Source: Anodontia alba (Eukaryota; Mollusca; Bivalvia; Lucinida; Lucinidae). From it: 64,000 nt of DNA. A program made the position numbers and the translations under genes. This document shows positions 62,641 to 64,000 of the stretch, piece after piece. The number at the start of each line of letters is the position of its first letter. Within the stretch, counting starts at the first letter, position 1. The notes beneath the pieces were generated by a model. That model ran no database searches and had not been told where the DNA came from. It was given only the letters and a program-made list of their open reading frames with translations. The stretch covers positions 40,997,668-41,061,667 of the forward strand of contig OZ024825.1 in NCBI GenBank assembly GCA_964016985.1. Reading direction: 5' to 3'.

Positions 62641-63605
62641 GGAACCAAATAACCCGAACGGTCTAGCCGGTTTGACTGTTGATCAGTAGAAAACCTGTTC
62701 GAGACCCGTAGACGAGACCCTTAAACACAAAAGAAATTGAGATAATTTTTTTTTAGTTTTATTATTCCCATTTTGTGTATTTTATTGAAACAGAAGAAAA
62801 ACACTTTCTTTTTTAGATATTTTTATTGTTTTATTATTCCCATTTTGTGTAATTTATTTATTTGATGATATATAGTTTTGCTGCGTCTGTTTTAATGAAT
62901 ACGAGAGCCAGCTTTTTTTTCTTTCTTCTTATTTATTTACGAAAAGTAATATATGCGGTTGTGTAAAACTCGGTTTTCATCAATTTCAAAGTGATCAAAG
63001 AATGTCCAGACCAGCTAGCCTGCACATAGGATTGATCTGATCTAGTTACAGTGGACGCCTACTGATTTTATTCATGTTTTAGATGAAGCTGCTTGTCATG
63101 TTATTTTCGAATACTGAATCCGCTGATGCGTAATTCTCAGTGTTTTTAAAGGAGAGAGTGCAGAATTCTTTTTTAAATCAAAATGTTATTTGAATTGTAC
63201 AAGAACGTATGATCGTTCAGTCCATTTAATATTTCACATTGAATCCAGTGACAAAAAGCATTAATTGGTATTAGACAATATTGGACTAAATAGCCGTGTA
63301 GTCTAGAAGTTTTGACTATTGACTATTGATCAGTAGAAAGCGAGTTCGAGACTGTGAAGACCAAAGAAAAAAATACTCTTTTTTTTTTAATGAAGTATAA
63401 CAATTTTCCAGTGCTTTATTATTCCCACTTTGTATATTCTTTTTTATTCATTCACATTCGGTCTTGTCTGGCTTCAACAGACGTCTGCGGGTTTTATTTA
63501 TTTGTTTAGATGAAGCTGCTTGTCGTGTTATTTACGAATACTGAATCCGCTGATGCGTAATTCTTAGTGTTGTACAAGGCTAGAGTGCTGTACCCAGCTT
63601 ATTTG
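62641..63605 (+). repeat. Further truncated units of the tandem family
   Basis: A tRNA-like head (62640-62712) is followed by TTTCAAAGTGATCAAAGAAT and GAATCCGCTGATGCGTAATT. Near 63155 it jumps to the tail (GAACGTATGATCGTTCAGTC), then to another tRNA-like head (63286-63358) and CTGAATCCGCTGATGCGTAA at about 63541. Confidence 0.72.
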
Positions 63606-64000
63606 GTAGGTTCTGGTTGCTTTGTAGTCTGAAAAATAATTGCGTAATAATCTATAACCACGTTTTCATTATATTTTACAGGGAAGCAGTGGTTCTACAT
63701 TACATAGACTTATAAACGTAATCGGTTGAGCTGAGCGTTCGCATTATGAATAGTCGGGTTTCTCAATTCCTGTATCTTGCAAAAAAAACGTAACCCTAGA
63801 ATCGGAAAGATATACGGCTGAGTTTTAATATTTATAAAGCTTGGATATTGCTTCATACAAAACCGCTGTATACCATTGCAAAACTTATTGCATTTTAGAG
63901 AAACACATGCATTTTGTATGATACTGGTTAAAGTTTTGCCAAGCAACTGCAAGTTCTATTAAGCGTACAGTGCACACGTATATACTGCAAGTTCTATTAA
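63606..64000. other. Gene-free end of the window
   Basis: No gene recognised. GCAAGTTCTATTAAGCGTAC and TACTGCAAGTTCTATTAA form a short direct repeat at 63948-64000. Confidence 0.4.

Overview
The window looks like AT-rich, intron-containing animal DNA, most likely from a bivalve mollusc or another lophotrochozoan. That assignment is an inference. It rests on one spliced metazoan gene end, tRNA-derived SINEs, a very dense load of palindromic MITEs, satellite-like cores of the kind described in bivalve elements, and broken BEL/Pao and jockey/CR1-type retrotransposons. I see no bacterial operons, no CRISPR array and no rRNA or functional tRNA gene.

The only host protein-coding gene I can support is the 3' end of an acetyl-CoA synthetase (ACSS2-like) on the + strand. 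It has four exons between 822 and 6242 and encodes about the last 180 residues. Its 5' exons lie outside the window. Its introns and 3' UTR are full of MITEs and one SINE. The 3' splice site of its last exon sits at the end of a tandem array of near-copies of itself.

6.6-18.6 kb is gene-free and made of MITEs (several with TTAA or TA target duplications), SINE copies and two nested diverged tandem arrays (about 15.96-18.35 kb). 18.9-20.7 kb holds a frameshifted non-LTR reverse transcriptase (minus strand), with a nearby copy of the flank that lacks it. 22.1-31.7 kb is a nested repeat block: a ~140-bp array interrupted by an element with a 166-bp tandem core and by a 263-bp element with a perfect 9-bp target duplication, followed by a ~2.6-kb head-to-tail duplication whose second unit carries a SINE absent from the first. 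Further degraded units lie at 60.8-63.6 kb.

31.7-48.5 kb is MITEs, diverged arrays, microsatellites, a ~30-bp minisatellite and a ~1.9-kb fold-back structure. 48.8-51.65 kb is an internally inverted, decayed BEL/Pao element. 52-60.5 kb is MITEs plus a 42-bp minisatellite at 57.05-58.5 kb. 60.8-64 kb carries the degraded tandem units.

The genes do not form a pathway. The main story is repeat biology: unrelated MITE families, defined by different terminal repeats, share the same central hairpin modules, and some hairpins show paired changes in both arms. Many boundaries of degenerate repeats are approximate because they were read by eye without alignment software.
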